Notes: generated from the sequence alone by a model not told the origin. 64,000 bases of DNA from CAYSCW01 sp964429795 (GCA_964429795.1 CAYSCW010000009.1:16302-80301); one strand, 5' to 3'. Shown: positions 26,787 through 36,448, numbered from the stretch's first letter. Made by a program: numbers and translations.

Positions 26787-28046
26787 TTAAAAATATACCT
26801 TAAAAGATGAAAAAAAAATATCAGGATAGCCGCCGAACTCTGACCGGAATCTTTTTCCCAAAAAGGGTGCTTTTGGATCATGAATTTCAGGTCCCTTTCC
26901 AAGACCGATAAAAGCACCGGCAGACAGATATATATTAGGGGAAATGTTATACTCTACATGCGGAGCAAGGAAGAGTGAAGGGTCGGTAAGATTGATCAAC
27001 GCCTGACCGCTGAATATGATAAGAGGCGAAACCTGGTAGCTGACACCAGGAATGAGATAATGTTTGCCCATTAGATAAACTGCTCCCTCCAGCCTTCCTG
27101 GCTTTAAAATATTCAGCAGATAATCTTCCCATCGATCAGCTCCTGCACTGCTAAAGTGATACTCCAGGAACCCGTATGTCTTTCCGCTGAAGCTGTAATC
27201 CAACCCTACAGTAGTTCGCACATAATTATTCCCTTCTCGCTCCTTGTCCTTTCTAAAAGCATCGACCATCACATAAGCTCCTTCAAACCAGAACCCTGCT
27301 CCGCCCAAGGAGCGGGCGATATCCCAACCCGCCATCAGGTTTTCCGCAAATCCTAGGAACAAAAAAGAGAAGTCTGTTTTTGCGGCGTAGAATTTGCCGC
27401 GGATATAAAAAGCGCTCTTTTTGAACTTGAAGTCTTCACCGAAGATATAGCCTGAATCCATCTCCCCCATGAAACCGAGAGGGATCCGGATCCTGACGGC
27501 GTCTACTCCTATACGATCCTCCGTATCCAGCTCATCGAAAGTAAAGGGAGCCACGATATCTGTGGGATTGATAATCCGTGAACTTCCCCAGGCGATGGCC
27601 TGTCTGCCGATGAAAATGTCTGCAGCAGCGGTTCTTACGGTCAAAAAGGCTCGGTCAAGATTGTGAAGAACAGCGAAGCTTCCTGGTTCATCCTGTTCAG
27701 GATACAACCTCCGGCGAAAATCGTTAAAACGGTAGCGAAAAGGATCAATCTGGGCCACGATCAGGTTTTCCTCAGAAAGAGCGGGGTCCTGGATCCGCAG
27801 AAGAACATTGTATGAGAGCGAGAAGGATAACCATTCATTGGGATCATAAAAAAAGTCCAGCCTCAGCCGGTTGCTAACCATTCCCATGGGCTTATCAGAA
27901 GATGTGGCTATCGAAGAATTAACCACAGCCGGCGGATCAAAGACCACAAAAAAATTTTTATAGTAGCCGGTGAGGGAAAAATGACTGCCGAATGCAGGAG
28001 CCACCCCTAAGATCATAAACAGAAGGAGAAGGGCGTACTTTTTCAT
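26787..28046 (-). CDS. Outer membrane beta-barrel protein (DUF1302-like)
   Basis: A 419-residue protein with a signal peptide (ALLLLFMILGVAPAFG) and then antiparallel strand-like segments through to a terminal aromatic residue (IFFSSFKVYF). The segment IFIGRQAIAWGSSRIINPTD is typical of DUF1302-like and related porins, where a conserved GRQ...WG motif is found. It is the last gene of a leftward cassette behind an ATPase, two permeases and a LolA-like protein, which suggests that it is the outer membrane component of that transport system. No Shine-Dalgarno is evident before the ATG. Confidence 0.7.
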   Translation of the reverse strand: MKKYALLLLFMILGVAPAFGSHFSLTGYYKNFFVVFDPPAVVNSSIATSSDKPMGMVSNRLRLDFFYDPNEWLSFSLSYNVLLRIQDPALSEENLIVAQIDPFRYRFNDFRRRLYPEQDEPGSFAVLHNLDRAFLTVRTAAADIFIGRQAIAWGSSRIINPTDIVAPFTFDELDTEDRIGVDAVRIRIPLGFMGEMDSGYIFGEDFKFKKSAFYIRGKFYAAKTDFSFLFLGFAENLMAGWDIARSLGGAGFWFEGAYVMVDAFRKDKEREGNNYVRTTVGLDYSFSGKTYGFLEYHFSSAGADRWEDYLLNILKPGRLEGAVYLMGKHYLIPGVSYQVSPLIIFSGQALINLTDPSLFLAPHVEYNISPNIYLSAGAFIGLGKGPEIHDPKAPFLGKRFRSEFGGYPDIFFSSFKVYF

Positions 28047-28070
28047 GGAAGAGAATGAATATTTTCTGTA

Positions 28071-28775
28071 TCAGTCCCTGACTTCATCGCTGGCCACCTG
28101 ACCATCCCGAAGGGAAATCAACCGCCTGGCCTTCCTCATCACAGTATGATCATGGGTGGAAAAGATAAAGGTCATCCCGGTTTTCTCATTCAGTTCCCGC
28201 ATCATGTCCACCAGGGCTCCTCCGGTCTTAGAATCGAGGTTGGCTGTAGGCTCATCAGCCAGAATCAGCGCTGGCTGGGAGACCATGGCCCGGGCGATAG
28301 CCACCCGCTGTTGCTGTCCTCCAGAAAGCTGGGGCGGCCGGCGTCCTTCGAATCCCTCCAACTCCACATCTTTCAAGATTTTCATCACCCGCTCATGCCT
28401 CTCCTTCTTGGGCACTCCCTGAAGGAGCATGATGTATTCGATATTCTCTTCTACTGTCAAAACAGGAATCAGGTTGTATGCTTGGAATATGAATCCGATG
28501 TTGTCCCGGCGAAAATCAGAGAGTTCCCGGGCATTCATCTCGGAGAGAAGCTGACCTCGCAACCACACCTTCCCCTCCGTGGCTTTATCCAGGCCAGATA
28601 TGATGTTGAGGAAGGTAGTTTTACCTGACCCGGAGGGACCCACGATGGCGGCGAATTCTCCGGATCGGATGGCTAAATCCACTCCCCGAACAGCAAGGAC
28701 AGGCACGCCTTCATCGGAATAAGTCTTTGTCAGGTCTTCGGTGACGATGATATTGCCGTTTTTGCCTTCATTCAT
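28071..28775 (-). CDS. ABC transporter ATPase, LolD/MacB type
   Basis: A 234-residue nucleotide-binding subunit. Walker A is IVGPSGSGKTTFLNIISGLD, the Q-loop region FIFQAYNLIPVLTVEENIEY, the signature LSGGQQQRVAIARAMVSQP, Walker B LILADEPTANLD and the H-loop FSTHD. The LTVEEN stretch and overall length place it in the LolD/MacB (type VII mechanotransmission) class, which powers lipoprotein release or envelope export without moving substrate across the inner membrane. GGAGAG precedes the ATG. Ten bases separate it from the upstream permease gene. Confidence 0.93.
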   Translation of the reverse strand: MNEGKNGNIIVTEDLTKTYSDEGVPVLAVRGVDLAIRSGEFAAIVGPSGSGKTTFLNIISGLDKATEGKVWLRGQLLSEMNARELSDFRRDNIGFIFQAYNLIPVLTVEENIEYIMLLQGVPKKERHERVMKILKDVELEGFEGRRPPQLSGGQQQRVAIARAMVSQPALILADEPTANLDSKTGGALVDMMRELNEKTGMTFIFSTHDHTVMRKARRLISLRDGQVASDEVRD

Positions 28776-28785
28776 TTCTCTCTCC

Positions 28786-30015
28786 TTACAGGCTTTTCCT
28801 CATGGCATCAGCCGGGACGATTCTGGCTGCATAGACAGCCGGATAGATTCCGGCAATTTCGGTAAAAACAAAGACCCAGAAAGGATAGAAAATAAACTGT
28901 TTGAGTTTCAATACAGGATAGAGCAACTCACGGAAAGTTATCCCAGCAAACTCGATTCCCGTGTAGTCTATTCCCACCTTTGAGGTGATGTAAGTGATGA
29001 GAAAGCCCAGCATGATCCCGATTCCTATGCTCAAAACAGCCAGGGCTCCGGCCTCAAAGATAATCAACCGGGCAATCCCGAAAGGCCTGGTGCCCACAGC
29101 CCGCAGAACCCCAAATTCAAACATACGCTCATGCAGGGACATGAACAGGGTGTTGATGATCCCCAGGGCCACTACCCCGAAGAGAATAAGACCGACGATA
29201 TAGGTGCTGAATGTGGATATCTCCAGAGCTCCCTTCAATTGGGGAAGAATATCTGTAAATCCTTCGGCATTATTGCCATACTGCGAGTATTTCTTCCAGA
29301 AAGGCAGATTTTCATCCTGGCCAAATCGGGGATCCGTGAAATTGATGGCGATTTCATGAACATCATCTCCTATGCCCAGCATCTGCTGCGCTTTCTCCAG
29401 GCGAACAAAGGCCATCCCTCGATCCATCTCCTGTACGTTGAAATGATAAATCCCCGAAACCCGGAACATCTCTTGAGAAAGGTCTCCCGTCTCTGCCTGA
29501 GCAACTGTAATCACTATCCGATCATCGAGTCCGACCTCCAGGATTTCAGCCAGCTTGCTGCCGATAATGATATTCCTCCCGGCCCCTTCTTCAAAATAAG
29601 ATCCTTCCCTGAGGGCCTCATCGATTTGAGAAAGATGGCGTTCAGTGGAAGGGACCACTCCAACTAGACTGATGGCACTCATGTTGGAAGCGGAGCTGAT
29701 CATAGCAAAACTCATCACTCGGAGCGTGAAATGCTTGACAATGGTCTCTTGGTTTAGGTTTGACACAATCCAATCCAACCTGTTTATGGTTTTTTCCACC
29801 TCCTGGGTTTTGCGGAATCCTTCTCCATGAATCTGGCCCTCCCCCAGGAATGAAGAGGTTGCGGAATGAATCATGTTCCTCTCCATCCCGATGATCAAGG
29901 CATCCACAAAGATCAAAGATGCCAGGCCAATCCCGATGGCTGTCCCTGCGATGAATGAGCGGCGCTTGTTGCGAAAAATGTTTCGCCAAGCAAGCTTGAT
30001 GTATGTCCGGATCAT
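28786..30015 (-). CDS. ABC transporter permease, LolE/MacB (FtsX) family
   Basis: A 409-residue permease with the type VII topology: an N-terminal membrane helix after the basic start (AWRNIFRNKRRSFIAGTAIG), a large periplasmic domain (about residues 45-280) and three C-terminal helices. The last part has HERMFEFGVLRAVGTRPFGI, AGALAVLSIGIGIMLGFLIT and the end GIYPAVYAARIVPADAMRKS, standard for FtsX-fold permeases. It pairs with the permease at 30025 and the ATPase at 28071, so the transporter is probably a LolCDE-like heterodimer of permeases. Confidence 0.92.
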   Translation of the reverse strand: MIRTYIKLAWRNIFRNKRRSFIAGTAIGIGLASLIFVDALIIGMERNMIHSATSSFLGEGQIHGEGFRKTQEVEKTINRLDWIVSNLNQETIVKHFTLRVMSFAMISSASNMSAISLVGVVPSTERHLSQIDEALREGSYFEEGAGRNIIIGSKLAEILEVGLDDRIVITVAQAETGDLSQEMFRVSGIYHFNVQEMDRGMAFVRLEKAQQMLGIGDDVHEIAINFTDPRFGQDENLPFWKKYSQYGNNAEGFTDILPQLKGALEISTFSTYIVGLILFGVVALGIINTLFMSLHERMFEFGVLRAVGTRPFGIARLIIFEAGALAVLSIGIGIMLGFLITYITSKVGIDYTGIEFAGITFRELLYPVLKLKQFIFYPFWVFVFTEIAGIYPAVYAARIVPADAMRKSL

Positions 30016-30024
30016 CTCTTCCCT

Positions 30025-31239
30025 CTAATGAATTCTCATAGCCCTCGCCGGATCGATCCGAGCCGCCCTCAAGGCAGGAAAAACACTTATCACGGATGCT
30101 GCCAGCAGAACAGTTAGGGCAGGAATAAACAGGCTGCGAGCACTCACCTGCGAATAAAATTTATTAAACTCTATCCCTCCATAGGTAAAGGAGGTAGGCA
30201 TAGACACGCCATGGATGGAGAGTAGGTAATTGATCAGGATGCTGAGCCCCGCTCCCACCACAATGCTGACCACTGCTATGATATTGACCTCAACCAGCAC
30301 TTGCCAAAAAATTTGCCGGGGCTTTGTCCCCAAGGCCTTCAGCACGCCGTACTCCCTGGTGCGCTCCAGCACCGACATCAGAACCGTATTAAGGACTCCC
30401 ACGGCTACGATGAGAATTATCACAAAAAGCATAACCCACATTCCCTGCAGATCAGCTTTCATGGCCTGATAAAAGGATTTGGCAAATTCTTTCCAGGGAT
30501 CTACGGTCAAATGGGAGGCGTTCAATTCCTGGCTTATCCTTTTGGTCAGGGCCTCCACCCGATCAAGATCCCGGACCACAATGGCGATTTCGTGAATCCT
30601 CTCCCCCAGCACGAACAGCTGTTGGGCCTCACCCAGAGTAAGGTAAAAAGCCATCCGGTCGCTCACCTCATCTCCACTCTCCAGGATACCGATAACCCGG
30701 TAGAGATCATTGGCGATGGAGCCATCAGCAGCCTGAGAAACGATGACCGCTTCATCTCCCGGTTGAGCATGAAGAACCTCAGCAAGCCCTTTTCCCAGAA
30801 TCGCCTCAGAGGAGGAGTGCGGAGAGAAAGGATTTCCTTCGATGATCTTCTTGTTAAAGCGGGTGGTTTCCTGCTCCAGGGCAGGGTCGATTCCTATGAC
30901 CTGGACGGCTGCGCTCTTGTCTTCGACCGATGCCAGACCCGAAGAGAACAACCGAGGCGCCCAGGCTTCGACTCCTTTCAGGTTTTGTATTTTTTCTCCA
31001 ATCCGATGGTAGTCATCGATAGTCTTGTAAAGGGAAGGCTTATCCAGATAGCCCTCTCTGTGGATCTGAATGTGTCCCAAGCGGTTCCGGGTAAACATGT
31101 TGATCACATAGGCATAGGTTCCTTCTCCCCAACCTATGGAGATGGAGGCAAGGACAAAGCCTCCGAACATGGTGAGTGCGGTTAATATGGTCCTTCGTCT
31201 CTGACGAAGGGCATTGCGGAAGGCAATTTTCAAAGTCAT
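30025..31239 (-). CDS. ABC transporter permease, LolC/MacB (FtsX) family
   Basis: A 404-residue FtsX-fold permease. The start KIAFRNALRQRRRTILTALT is typical; a periplasmic domain follows to about residue 265, then VAVGVLNTVLMSVLERTREY and YGVLKALGTKPRQIFWQVLV, and the end SVFPALRAARIDPARAMRIH. It differs clearly from the second permease gene (28786), as expected for a LolC/LolE-like pair. No good Shine-Dalgarno site is visible; the LolA-like gene ends 56 bases upstream, so it is probably read as part of that operon. Confidence 0.92.
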   Translation of the reverse strand: MTLKIAFRNALRQRRRTILTALTMFGGFVLASISIGWGEGTYAYVINMFTRNRLGHIQIHREGYLDKPSLYKTIDDYHRIGEKIQNLKGVEAWAPRLFSSGLASVEDKSAAVQVIGIDPALEQETTRFNKKIIEGNPFSPHSSSEAILGKGLAEVLHAQPGDEAVIVSQAADGSIANDLYRVIGILESGDEVSDRMAFYLTLGEAQQLFVLGERIHEIAIVVRDLDRVEALTKRISQELNASHLTVDPWKEFAKSFYQAMKADLQGMWVMLFVIILIVAVGVLNTVLMSVLERTREYGVLKALGTKPRQIFWQVLVEVNIIAVVSIVVGAGLSILINYLLSIHGVSMPTSFTYGGIEFNKFYSQVSARSLFIPALTVLLAASVISVFPALRAARIDPARAMRIH

Positions 31240-31295
31240 CGATCTATTCTTATGGATGAGAGGAGCGGAAAATTATTCGGGCCGCTTTCCCTCCA

Positions 31296-32087
31296 TCAAG
31301 AACCCTCATCTCTTATTCTTCTGGATCTGAGGTTTCTCAAACTGAAGACATCCGAAGGCAGCTCCACATTGAAATCTATGTCCAAATACCGGATGACTGT
31401 CCTGTATCCTTCCTTCGTCTGGGGAATCAGCTCCATCAGCGACGGAATCTTTCTTTCGTCGAATGCCTTGATGTCTTTAAAATACATCACCCGCATCAAA
31501 TTGCCTTTCTCATTGTAGTATCTCTCCCAGACAGGGATGTAATCCTCGTCTCTGACTGCGACAATGACCTTCCCCCAGACTATGGGCAATCCTTCCTTGG
31601 GGATAAACTCGATGTAGAGAAGTCCCTCCTGAGCATCATCGGGAATGATAAGCTGATAAGAGTAATCATCCACAAAGGTAAATTCTCTCACCAGATCATC
31701 GTTGGTAAAGTCAGAGCCCATCCAGGAGCCCATCATCATCGAAGGGGGGATCTTCATCACTTTGTTGGTCTTAGGAAGGTAATTCCACATCTCATTCCCC
31801 ACTCTCAAAGTAGCCACTCCTCTTTCCTTAGCTGGGGAAAGGATACGGATGAAGGTCTTCTCCATCTCTTCTGTCCAGGCCCTCATCTTCAGCGTTCGCT
31901 CCCAGTGAGGGGTCACGATCTGCATCTCTAGCTCAGAATAGGAGGAGCGGCTCCGATAGAGCTCATCGATCTCCTTTACAATTTTTTCAACATCTGACTG
32001 GGTAGAATCCCTCTCAGCCCAGAGTAAAAGAGAAAGGATGCATGCTATCCCAAAAATCAAAAGCATAGCCTTGTTTCGGATCATCAT
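31296..32087 (-). CDS. LolA-like outer membrane lipoprotein-sorting protein
   Basis: A 263-residue periplasmic protein with a signal peptide (LLIFGIACILSLLLWAE). The mature part fits the LolA/LolB-like fold family (COG2834): a helix at the start (VEKIVKEIDELYRSRSSYSE), then TPHWERTLKMRAWTEEMEKT, RILSPAKERGVATLRVGNEM, WNYLPKTNKVMKIPPSMM and many strands. The start is one of two adjacent ATGs at 32087 and 32084. It heads the cassette with two FtsX permeases, a LolD-like ATPase and a barrel, so it likely carries a lipid or lipoprotein cargo to the outer membrane. Confidence 0.85.
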   Translation of the reverse strand: MMIRNKAMLLIFGIACILSLLLWAERDSTQSDVEKIVKEIDELYRSRSSYSELEMQIVTPHWERTLKMRAWTEEMEKTFIRILSPAKERGVATLRVGNEMWNYLPKTNKVMKIPPSMMMGSWMGSDFTNDDLVREFTFVDDYSYQLIIPDDAQEGLLYIEFIPKEGLPIVWGKVIVAVRDEDYIPVWERYYNEKGNLMRVMYFKDIKAFDERKIPSLMELIPQTKEGYRTVIRYLDIDFNVELPSDVFSLRNLRSRRIRDEGS

Positions 32088-32257
32088 TTCCTGAAGATTA
32101 TTCCAGATAGAGACCTGCTTGTCAAAATGAAATGTCTATCGGCATATTGCAGGGTTTAAGCCTTCCCTCTTCATGGAGAAGAAAACCCTCTATCCAATAA
32201 GGAAAAGAGGCCACCTGAAAGGGATAGAGCGGCAACAAGAAGTCTGATCTGCGGCAT

Positions 32258-32785
32258 CTATTTCTTCTGAAAGGTATATGTCCTTTGTCCCTTTCTCAAA
32301 AGACGGAAAATTCCCTTTCTTGTTATTCCAGACAGGATATCCTCTTCCTTCAGGTGATGGTCGCTGAAGGAGAGGATCCCATCAGGCTTAAGCACTCTGG
32401 CCAGTTCGGCCAACACCACATCCGGGACTTTTAGTTCATGGAAGACATCATAGACAAGAACAACATCCAGGATATGATCGGGAAGTCCAGTGTCACCATC
32501 CGAGGAAATGACTTCTATGTTCTGACGTCCTTTCCTTCGTGATTTCTTTTGCACACTTTTAAGGGCCAGAGGATAGACATCCAGAGCATAGACTTTTCCT
32601 TCTTCGCCCACCATCTTGAATGCGGCCAGGGAAAAGCTTCCCGGACCACAGCCAAAATCAAGCACCAGGTCGCCTGGCTTAATCCCTGCTTCCTGAAGAA
32701 TCTCTACCGGAGGATGGAAGATGTCCCGGAAGCGGAGGGTCATGGCCATGAGTTTGAAATGAATATTACTCATAAGTCTTGACAT
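32258..32785 (-). CDS. Class I SAM-dependent methyltransferase
   Basis: A 175-residue Rossmann methyltransferase. Motif I is DLVLDFGCGPGSFSLAAFKM, the acidic end of strand 2 is VYALDVYP, and later motifs are VLVYDVFHEL and LKPDGILSFSDHHL. It is smaller than UbiE-type enzymes but of that general class. The substrate cannot be predicted. It lies 12 bases downstream of glnS and has AAAGGA before the ATG, so it shares the glnS transcript. Confidence 0.85.
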   Translation of the reverse strand: MSRLMSNIHFKLMAMTLRFRDIFHPPVEILQEAGIKPGDLVLDFGCGPGSFSLAAFKMVGEEGKVYALDVYPLALKSVQKKSRRKGRQNIEVISSDGDTGLPDHILDVVLVYDVFHELKVPDVVLAELARVLKPDGILSFSDHHLKEEDILSGITRKGIFRLLRKGQRTYTFQKK

Positions 32786-32797
32786 CAGTTTATCCTT

Positions 32798-34540
32798 TTA
32801 TCCTTTCTTTAGCGCTTTTTCAATCTTAGCCCAGGTGTCACGAAGAGAAACCGTGCGGTTGAAAACCAATAGGTCCACAGAAGAATCTGGATCCAAACAG
32901 AAATAACCCAGTCTGAGAAATTGAAATCGGTCCTCTGGTTTGGCATTCCCAAGACTAGGCTCAACCTGACATCCTGTCAGGACCTCCAGAGATTTAGGAT
33001 TCAGATGGCTCTTGAAATCCTCCTCAGCTTTCCCGGCGGGATCCTCCTTCAAAAACAGTCGTTCATAGAGGCGAACTTCTGCCTTGAGAGAGTGAGGGGC
33101 TGAGACCCAGTGCAATGTCCCCCTGACTATGCGGCCATCCCTGGACCATCCCCCCCTTGTCTGTGGATCATAGGTGCAGTGAAGCTCAACCACCTCTCCT
33201 GTCCGTTCATCCTTGACCACCTTCTCACATTTTATGTAGTAGGCATGCTTAAGCCGCACCTCGCGGCCTGGGGACAAACGGAACCACTTATTAGGGGGAT
33301 CCTGGCGGAAATCGTCTCGTTCAATATAGAGCTTGCGGGAAAAAGGAATCTTTCGTGTCCCCATGCCCATGTCTTCCGGGTTGTTCTCGGCATCCAGCAT
33401 CTCCACTTTGCCTTCCGGGTAGTTGTCGATGATCACCCGTAACGGCTGCAAAACCGCCATCACCCGCTGAGCCCTCTTGTTCAGATCTTCACGAAGGCAG
33501 TGCTCGAGCAGAGCGATATCCACCATGCTCTCTCTCTTGGCCACCCCGATACGGTCACAGAAATTTCTGATGGATTCCGGGGTGTAACCCCGTCTCCGCA
33601 GTCCTGATATGGTGGGCATTCTGGGATCATTCCAACCCTTCACATGACTCTCCTTGACCAGCTCCAGAAGCTTCCGTTTGCTCATCACAGTGTAGCTGAG
33701 ATTGAGGCGGGCAAACTCGATCTGCTGGGGATGATGAATGCCTAGCTGATCCAGAAACCAGTCATAGAGGGGCCGGTGGTCTTCAAACTCCAGGGTGCAA
33801 ATGGAGTGGGTAATTCCCTCGATAGAGTCAGATTGACCATGAGTCCAATCGTAGGTTGGATAAATACACCACTTGTCTCCTGTTCGATGATGAGAGGCCC
33901 TCAGAATTCGGTACATCACAGGATCTCGCATGTTCAAATTTGGAGAAGACATGTCGATCTTGGCCCGCAGGGTGCGAGATCCGTCGGGAAACTCACCAGC
34001 GCGCATGCGGCGAAACAGATCCAGATTCTCCTCAACTGACCGATTCCGATAAGGACTGTCCTTGCCAGGCTCGGTCAAGGTCCCCCGGAATTCGCGAATC
34101 TCATCTGGGCTCAAATCGCAGACATAAGCCTTCCCTTTCTTGATCAACTGCTCAGCGTAATCATACAATTGTTCAAAATAGTCGGAAGCATAAAACAGAC
34201 GATCTTCCCAGTTAAATCCAAGCCAGCGAACATCCTCTATGATTGACTGCACATATTCTTCTTCCTCTTTGATAGGGTTGGTATCATCAAAGCGCAGGTT
34301 GCAAAAACCTTTGTATCCGGCTGCAAGACCGAAATTGAGGCAGATGGATTTGGCGTGCCCGATATGAAGATAACCATTGGGTTCAGGAGGAAATCTTGTA
34401 TGGACTCGTCCTCCATATTTGTCTGTTTTCAGGTCCTGTTCGATGATAGTTCGGATAAAATCCAAGAAGGGAGCTGATTCCCCATTGGCTCCTTTCCTAA
34501 CCTCTTGTCTATTTTTGCTGGCTCGTATGACATCCTTCAT
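32798..34540 (-). CDS. glnS: Glutaminyl-tRNA synthetase
   Basis: A 580-residue class I synthetase that charges tRNA-Gln directly. HIGH region: FPPEPNGYLHIGHAKSICLN. KMSKS-like region: YTVMSKRKL. The beta-barrel anticodon-binding part includes RDDFRQDPPNKWFRLSPGRE. Presence of GlnRS indicates that this organism need not use transamidation for Gln-tRNA, and a tRNA-Gln gene is found at 48.3 kb. GGAGGAG precedes the ATG. The upstream gene is gltX, 19 bases away. Confidence 0.97.
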   Translation of the reverse strand: MKDVIRASKNRQEVRKGANGESAPFLDFIRTIIEQDLKTDKYGGRVHTRFPPEPNGYLHIGHAKSICLNFGLAAGYKGFCNLRFDDTNPIKEEEEYVQSIIEDVRWLGFNWEDRLFYASDYFEQLYDYAEQLIKKGKAYVCDLSPDEIREFRGTLTEPGKDSPYRNRSVEENLDLFRRMRAGEFPDGSRTLRAKIDMSSPNLNMRDPVMYRILRASHHRTGDKWCIYPTYDWTHGQSDSIEGITHSICTLEFEDHRPLYDWFLDQLGIHHPQQIEFARLNLSYTVMSKRKLLELVKESHVKGWNDPRMPTISGLRRRGYTPESIRNFCDRIGVAKRESMVDIALLEHCLREDLNKRAQRVMAVLQPLRVIIDNYPEGKVEMLDAENNPEDMGMGTRKIPFSRKLYIERDDFRQDPPNKWFRLSPGREVRLKHAYYIKCEKVVKDERTGEVVELHCTYDPQTRGGWSRDGRIVRGTLHWVSAPHSLKAEVRLYERLFLKEDPAGKAEEDFKSHLNPKSLEVLTGCQVEPSLGNAKPEDRFQFLRLGYFCLDPDSSVDLLVFNRTVSLRDTWAKIEKALKKG

Positions 34541-34559
34541 GTCTCTCCTCCACAGACTC

Positions 34560-36062
34560 CTATGAACCGCCCAATTTCATAAAATCCAGAACTTCGGAAA
34601 TTCGCTGGGAACAATTTTTTATGGGTTGAGGAAACTCCAGCGTGGATCCCTTTTCCACCAGGTGGATAAAGCTGTCCAGTTTCAGCCCTGATAGCCTGGC
34701 TGTCAGGGCAACCCGTAGAGGATGATAAAGGTTTTTGCCCTTGCAGCCTGTCTTGCGCTTTAAATCTTGAGTTAAGACAGCAAATTGATCATAATCGAAG
34801 CTGGAAAGCCGTGAGAGCTTCTCTGCGAAAAGAGGAATAATCCTGGAGGCACACTCTGTTTTAAGCTCCTCTTTGCTTTCATCGTCCATCCTGGAGGGAG
34901 AAAAATGGAAAAGGATTCCCATTTCTTGGGGAAGATCTGACAATCGGTCCACGCGCTCTGCCAGGATTTCCACTGCCTCTTCCAGCCACTTCCAATGAGC
35001 CTCTGTCATTTGATCCGGCAGAAGCCCTGCCTTTTTCAAATGAGGATAAGCCAGTTTTGCTCTATCCGTCGTTTTAAGTCTTCTGATATGTTGGCGGTTG
35101 ATCCAGAAGAGTTTTTTGTAGTCGAATATGGCAGAGGAGCGGCTGACTTTGGAAAGGTCGAAAAGCCCGATCAACTCCTCTTTTGTCAAGACCTCCTTGC
35201 CGTCAGGAGGAGCCCAGCCAAGGAGGGCCAGATAGTTGAAGAGCGCCTGAGACAGGATGCCTTGCTTTTCAAACTGATCGACAGCAGTGGCTCCATGGCG
35301 TTTACTCAAACGGGTGTTGTCCTTGCCCATAACCATGGAGAGATGGGCAAAATGAGGCAGGCTGAAACCGAGAGCCTGGTAGATGAGAATCTGGCGGGGG
35401 GTGTTGGAGATGTGGTCTTCTCCTCTTATCACATGGGAGATCTGCATCAGGGCATCATCGATAACCACGGCATAGTTGTAGGCGGGAAGTCCGTTGGAAC
35501 GAACAAGGATCGGATCCCCGATCAATTCCAGATCAAAAGAGAGGGTTCCCCTAACCAAGTCATCGTAGCTGATAGTCCCTTTATCAGGAGTCCTAAGTCG
35601 GACCGTTGCCCTCTCCCCATTCTGGATCCTTTCTTTTGCCTTCTGGGGAGGAATGCTGCGACATTGCCCACTATAAACCGGCATTTTTCCAGCCGCTATA
35701 GCCTTTCTTCTTTGTTGCTCCAACTCCTGAGGGGAGCAGAAACAGTAAAACGCTTTTTGCCCTTGGAGTAATTTCTGCGTGAAGTCCTGATAAATGTCGA
35801 GGCGCAGCGATTGGCAGTAGGGGCCGAATTTGCCCCCCACATCAGGCCCTTCTTGCCAGTCTAATCCCAGCCAGCGGAGATCCCCCTTCAGTCTTTCTTC
35901 GTACTCTTTGGTCGACCGCTCAACATCTGTGTCTTCCACCCTGAGGATAAAGACTCCCCTCTTCTGGCGGGCAAAAAGCCAATTGAAGAGGGCTGTACGG
36001 GCATTCCCCACGTGGAGGAATCCGGTTGGACTTGGCGCAAAGCGAACCCTAGCTTTATTCAT
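34560..36062 (-). CDS. gltX: Glutamyl-tRNA synthetase
   Basis: A 500-residue class I enzyme attaching glutamate to tRNA-Glu. HIGH-like element: FAPSPTGFLHVGNARTALFN. KMSKS-like element: DNTRLSKRHGATAV. The CxC...C region present in zinc-containing GluRS appears as FYCFCSP with a further Cys in YSGQCRS. The C-terminal helical anticodon-binding domain is complete. It is the first gene of gltX-glnS-methyltransferase; the neighbouring paralogous synthetases suggest coordinated supply. No strong Shine-Dalgarno precedes the ATG. Confidence 0.97.
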   Translation of the reverse strand: MNKARVRFAPSPTGFLHVGNARTALFNWLFARQKRGVFILRVEDTDVERSTKEYEERLKGDLRWLGLDWQEGPDVGGKFGPYCQSLRLDIYQDFTQKLLQGQKAFYCFCSPQELEQQRRKAIAAGKMPVYSGQCRSIPPQKAKERIQNGERATVRLRTPDKGTISYDDLVRGTLSFDLELIGDPILVRSNGLPAYNYAVVIDDALMQISHVIRGEDHISNTPRQILIYQALGFSLPHFAHLSMVMGKDNTRLSKRHGATAVDQFEKQGILSQALFNYLALLGWAPPDGKEVLTKEELIGLFDLSKVSRSSAIFDYKKLFWINRQHIRRLKTTDRAKLAYPHLKKAGLLPDQMTEAHWKWLEEAVEILAERVDRLSDLPQEMGILFHFSPSRMDDESKEELKTECASRIIPLFAEKLSRLSSFDYDQFAVLTQDLKRKTGCKGKNLYHPLRVALTARLSGLKLDSFIHLVEKGSTLEFPQPIKNCSQRISEVLDFMKLGGS

Positions 36063-36194
36063 CAGGAATCATATTAATATCCAAAAAGAGCGCAGTCAAG
36101 CCGCTCTGCATCAAGCATTTATTCATAATGGGGCCTAGTTTGTCCATTAAACAAGAAAAAATCAATTTAGGAAAATCAAGAAGGCCTGACCCCG

Positions 36195-36219
36195 ACGCAA
36201 CCTTTTTCTGGTTTGTTGC
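36195..36219. promoter_or_regulatory. Inverted repeat CGCAAC/GTTGCG ahead of a TATATA box
   Basis: Six-base perfect arms separated by 13 bases lie directly before TATATA at 36220, about 35 bases upstream of the small-peptide gene. It could be an operator overlapping that promoter; no good -35 box is visible. Confidence 0.35.
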
Positions 36220-36256
36220 GTATATATAGATGATAGAAATGAGAAAGGAGACTTAG

Positions 36257-36442
36257 ATGAAATTCAAAACAAAAGTTGCCATTCTTCTCGCTGCCGTGCT
36301 GCTGACCCTCCTGGGATTCAATCTGATCGCCTCTTCTGGCGCGGTTGAACTTGTCAAGATTGGAAAACAAGCTGGCTATGAAATCATTTCCAACTATTTG
36401 GCCAAGGCAGATACGGCCTCTCATCATTCCTTCAAAGGATAA
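36257..36442 (+). CDS. Small membrane or secreted peptide, 61 aa
   Basis: An ATG frame with a good site (AAAGGAG, seven bases upstream). The N-terminus is basic and followed by a helix (AILLAAVLLTLLGFNLIASS) that would be a membrane anchor or signal peptide, then a short amphipathic segment (VELVKIGKQAGYEIISNYLA) and a polar end rich in His, Ser and Lys. It is transcribed against its neighbours and ends in a unit closed by a strong terminator, which supports real expression. No homologue is recognised. Confidence 0.6.
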   Translation: MKFKTKVAILLAAVLLTLLGFNLIASSGAVELVKIGKQAGYEIISNYLAKADTASHHSFKG

Positions 36443-36448
36443 GACCTA

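Noticed and set aside
34995..35771. Plus-strand frame of 258 aa
   Set aside because: Antisense to gltX, no motifs.
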